The notes below the pieces were generated by a model, which was given only the letters and a program-made list of their open reading frames with translations, did not search any database and was not told the origin of the DNA. This document shows positions 61,868 through 64,000 of a stretch of 64,000 bases of DNA, piece by piece; position 1 is the first letter of the stretch; each line of letters opens with the position of its first letter. Location: positions 992,001 to 1,056,000 of the forward strand of contig NZ_AUDY01000008.1 in NCBI RefSeq assembly GCF_000425705.1, given 5' to 3'. This stretch comes from Halobacillus kuroshimensis DSM 18393. Lineage in GTDB: Bacteria; Bacillota; Bacilli; Bacillales; Halobacillaceae. The position numbers and the translations under genes were made by a program.

Positions 61868-62454
61868 GTATCTTTAAACTTCCGCGGGCGGCCTTTGAAC
61901 ACTTCAGCACTGCGGATATACTCTACATCCTTCTCCCCGCTTACGAAATTGATGTAGCGGCTCACCGCAAAAAAGTAGTCGGATAACCGGTTTAAATATC
62001 GCAGGCACACATCATGAATGTCCTCTACTTTCGCAAGGGAAACGACATTCCTTTCCGCTCTCCTCGTAACCGTCCGTGCGATATGCAGTGTGCCGGAAGC
62101 CGGAGCCCCTCCAGGTAGGATAAACCGTTTGAGCTCAGGCGTTTCTGCAATATAATCATCCATCCGGTCTTCCAGCCAGTTCACACTTGTCTCTTCCAAT
62201 TTATAGGGATGATCCGCTTTTTTATTAGCCAGATCGCCTCCACAGTCAAACAATTCATGCTGGATCCGTTCCAGTTCCTGATCCACCTGCTGAAGTGAAT
62301 CGATCGACAGATCCAATTCTGTTCTTGCTTTTCCGACAAAGCTGTTAGCTTCATCAACCGTACCATAGGCCTCCACACGGATATCATCCTTGTCCACACG
62401 TCCACCGATGACACTCGTCTGGCCCTTATCACCAGATTTTGTATAAAGTCTCAT
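61864..62454 (-). CDS. ATP:cob(I)alamin adenosyltransferase, PduO type
   Basis: 196 aa. Signature MRLYTKSGDKGQTSVIGG at the N-terminus, EAYGTVDEANSFVGKAR, FILPGGAPASGTLHIARTVTRRAERNVV, and LNRLSDYFFAVSRYIN. Adds the 5'-deoxyadenosyl ligand to corrinoids. B. subtilis YvqK is the equivalent. Fifth gene counting from cobS; site CAGGAGGTTATC before the ATG. Confidence 0.95.
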   Translation of the reverse strand: MRLYTKSGDKGQTSVIGGRVDKDDIRVEAYGTVDEANSFVGKARTELDLSIDSLQQVDQELERIQHELFDCGGDLANKKADHPYKLEETSVNWLEDRMDDYIAETPELKRFILPGGAPASGTLHIARTVTRRAERNVVSLAKVEDIHDVCLRYLNRLSDYFFAVSRYINFVSGEKDVEYIRSAEVFKGRPRKFKDT

Positions 62455-62469
62455 TTGATAACCTCCTGT

Positions 62470-62862
62470 TTATTTCAATTGTTCTGCAATACCGAACCAC
62501 ACCACATACGCATGAGCTGCCTCTTCCATAATCCTTTGATATAAGAAACCTGTCCGGTCACGCCACTCTCTGTCCGACTTTTCCAATGGAACAATCCCTC
62601 TGGTAATATCCGTACCTATCAGAAGCAGACGGCGCTGAGGGGCCTGACTCTCCCATAACAACAACGGCTTCAGCCAGGACCAGCCTTCTTCCGTTTCCCT
62701 GGCCATAAATTCAATGTTTTCAACAACAAGCTGATCTGTGTCCGGCATGTGCACCTCCTGGGATTTCATATCCATCCATGTGTGCTCCTTATTATGGTTC
62801 AGCCACATATCCCTGGCCCATTTTCCTTTCCCGTTATAGGCTCCACCTGTAACAAATTCCAT
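62470..62862 (-). CDS. cobU: Short CobU-like adenosylcobinamide kinase/guanylyltransferase
   Basis: 130 aa, about 50 residues shorter than Salmonella CobU (181). P-loop at the N-terminus is VTGGAYNGKGKWA (CobU: GGARSGKS, here Gly replaces the Ser/Thr). GTDITRGIVPLEKSDREWRDRTGFLYQRIMEEAA matches the CobU C-terminal motif [28 protein letters not shown]. The segment holding the guanylylated histidine (His46 region, HHKDGRP) is absent, so bifunctionality is doubtful. Start ATG 62862 overlaps cobC by 64 nt, preceded by GGGGAAGGGGG. Confidence 0.8.
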   Translation of the reverse strand: MEFVTGGAYNGKGKWARDMWLNHNKEHTWMDMKSQEVHMPDTDQLVVENIEFMARETEEGWSWLKPLLLWESQAPQRRLLLIGTDITRGIVPLEKSDREWRDRTGFLYQRIMEEAAHAYVVWFGIAEQLK

Positions 62863-63422
62863 GACATCCCCCCTTCCCCTTTTAGCTGAAGCTTAATTTT
62901 GACGCCTTCTCCAGGGTGGACTCGATATGTCCAGAGAGGTGTTCCTGTCACCCAGCTGATCATTTCCCTTAACGGACCTCCGTGGGTCACGACCGCAGCG
63001 GATTCAACCGGCTGTTTCTTGACTGCTTTTAGCAGATAGAACAAAAATCGTTCCACTCTCTGTTGGAAGTGAGGATACGATTCACCCTCGGGCGGTGTAA
63101 ACCGATCCGGCCGGGACACCCACGCCCTATAGAGGTCTTTATCCTTTAAATCCTCATATGTGCAGGTTTCCCAATCACCGAAATGGATTTCCCTCAAGGA
63201 AGAACTTCTTCCGTATCGACAGCCGGGGAACAACAGCTCCGTCGTTTCCAGGCAGCGAAGCAGATCACTGCTGTAAATCAACCCCATATCAGGGAGCTGG
63301 TCCTTGAGCTTTTGTATGTTTGTTTTCCCTTCTTTGAGAAGCGGAAAATCACTCCAGCCAATATATTGTCTCTGTTTGTTTCCTTTGGTTAATCCATGAC
63401 GGATAAAATAGAGATCCACCAT
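62799..63422 (-). CDS. cobC: Histidine phosphatase, CobC-like alpha-ribazole phosphatase
   Basis: 207 aa. Phosphoglycerate-mutase-like: LYFIRHGLTKGN (catalytic His, RHG), EIHFGDWET, and VVTHGGPLREM (second His). In this operon it should remove phosphate from alpha-ribazole phosphate or adenosylcobalamin phosphate. ATG 63422 is shown; GTG 63431 lies closer to the site AAGGAGGGG. It overlaps the end of cobS by about 34 nt and the start of cobU by 64 nt. Confidence 0.87.
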   Translation of the reverse strand: MVDLYFIRHGLTKGNKQRQYIGWSDFPLLKEGKTNIQKLKDQLPDMGLIYSSDLLRCLETTELLFPGCRYGRSSSLREIHFGDWETCTYEDLKDKDLYRAWVSRPDRFTPPEGESYPHFQQRVERFLFYLLKAVKKQPVESAAVVTHGGPLREMISWVTGTPLWTYRVHPGEGVKIKLQLKGEGGMSWNLLQVEPITGKENGPGICG

Positions 63423-64000
63423 ACGATCCACAACAGTGTTTCCCCTCCTTCTACCGTTGCACCCAGAACATCGCCCGTCATTCCCCCGAACGATCGGATA
63501 GATAAGTACCGGAACAGCCAATACATCAAAAAAGCAGCTGATAACGAAAGAAAGACCGGAATCCAGAACAGGTGATATCCAGCAATGAATAATGCAGTCA
63601 AAATAATGTTCTGCATAAGACTGATGATCATTAGTTTTTTTTCATAGGCTGACTGAAAAAGCACACATAACCCTACCTGCTTCGCAGGCGGTGTCCAGGC
63701 AAAATGATAAAGTAGGACACCTCTGCTTATCCATGGAAGGACAAGGAGTCCGAACGCAAATGCAGCAAAGGATAAATGGAGGGTTTCCATTAAAAACAGG
63801 AATCGGACGGAAAGGAGCAGAAGGACGGAAAGGACGCCGAAAGCCCCCGTGCGTGGATCACTCATGATCTCCAATCGTTTACCAATGGATTGATAGGAGA
63901 AATAAGCATCCCCTGTATCCATCCACCCATCCAGATGAATACCTCCAGTGAACACACTGCTGATAATCAAAGCTGCGAGCGCAATCCCTCCAACAGACAT
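63389..64000 (-). CDS. cobS: Adenosylcobinamide-GDP ribazoletransferase CobS (partial)
   Basis: At least 203 residues; the frame is open to the window edge and the family is about 250 aa, so the N-terminus lies outside. Family motifs GGIHLDGWMDTGDAYFSY (GGxHxDGxxD), DPRTGAFG and GGMTGDVLGATVE are clear, with several membrane helices. Joins adenosylcobinamide-GDP to alpha-ribazole (phosphate), the last assembly step of cobalamin, at the cytoplasmic membrane. First visible gene of the salvage operon. Confidence 0.94.
   Translation of the reverse strand: MSVGGIALAALIISSVFTGGIHLDGWMDTGDAYFSYQSIGKRLEIMSDPRTGAFGVLSVLLLLSVRFLFLMETLHLSFAAFAFGLLVLPWISRGVLLYHFAWTPPAKQVGLCVLFQSAYEKKLMIISLMQNIILTALFIAGYHLFWIPVFLSLSAAFLMYWLFRYLSIRSFGGMTGDVLGATVEGGETLLWIVWWISILSVMD

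Overview
The window reads as chromosome from a spore-forming, probably moderately halophilic member of the Bacillaceae (Halobacillus/Virgibacillus-like). Evidence: strong AGGAGG-type ribosome binding sites with many GTG/TTG starts; a gerA/B/C-type germinant receptor operon; a CwlC-like mother-cell amidase behind a sigK-like promoter; SppA-YteJ, YkuI, CtaM/YozB, YkoFEDC and Spo0M relatives; S-box (SAM) and TPP riboswitches; an ectoine synthase; and a MurE paralogue without the meso-DAP signature. No rRNA, tRNA, CRISPR array, phage or intact insertion sequence was seen. The species is an inference.

Layout. 1-3.9 kb: a glycosyltransferase (cut by the window edge), UDP-glucose dehydrogenase and a DHA2 efflux pump. 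4.0-8.9 kb: isoaspartyl dipeptidase and a YfcC-type transporter behind a near-consensus sigma-54 promoter, divergent from a sigma-54 enhancer-binding protein. 9.3-14.2 kb: a DAO-type oxidase, a MurE-like ligase, sppA-yteJ and a 33-codon gene. 14.3-18.8 kb: the germination operon and a YoxD-like reductase. 18.9-23.5 kb: a drug/Na-type ABC exporter and metNPQ under an S-box. 23.6-34.6 kb: assorted enzymes, an orphan ectC, a YkuI-like EAL protein, the three-part spore lysin, ctaM and a toroid-fold protein. 34.7-38.2 kb: TPP riboswitch and ykoFEDC, where ykoD has lost most of its first ATPase domain. 38.3-50.5 kb: acetyltransferases, a half-length Spo0M, an M29 peptidase, a kinase-like protein, small membrane proteins, a DAACS symporter, an FtsW-type protein, paired FluC fluoride channels and an orphan AblB.

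50.6-58.8 kb holds the most coherent system: two divergent operons encoding L-lysine 6-dehydrogenase, an aldehyde dehydrogenase, a ThDP-dependent decarboxylase-like enzyme and an aminotransferase on one side, and a class III CoA-transferase and a glutaryl-CoA-dehydrogenase-like enzyme on the other. Together they can be read as a saccharopine-independent route lysine -> aminoadipate semialdehyde -> aminoadipate -> 2-oxoadipate -> glutarate semialdehyde -> glutarate -> glutaryl-CoA -> crotonyl-CoA. The shared intergenic region has an inverted-repeat operator candidate and a terminator-like hairpin in the CoA-transferase leader.

58.8-64 kb: UV endonuclease UvsE, small proteins, and a cobalamin salvage operon (cobS, cobC, a short cobU-like gene, PduO-type adenosyltransferase, cblT, cblS) running off the right edge. 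Several intergenic gaps share a degenerate motif around CATCCACC that may be a dispersed repeat family.
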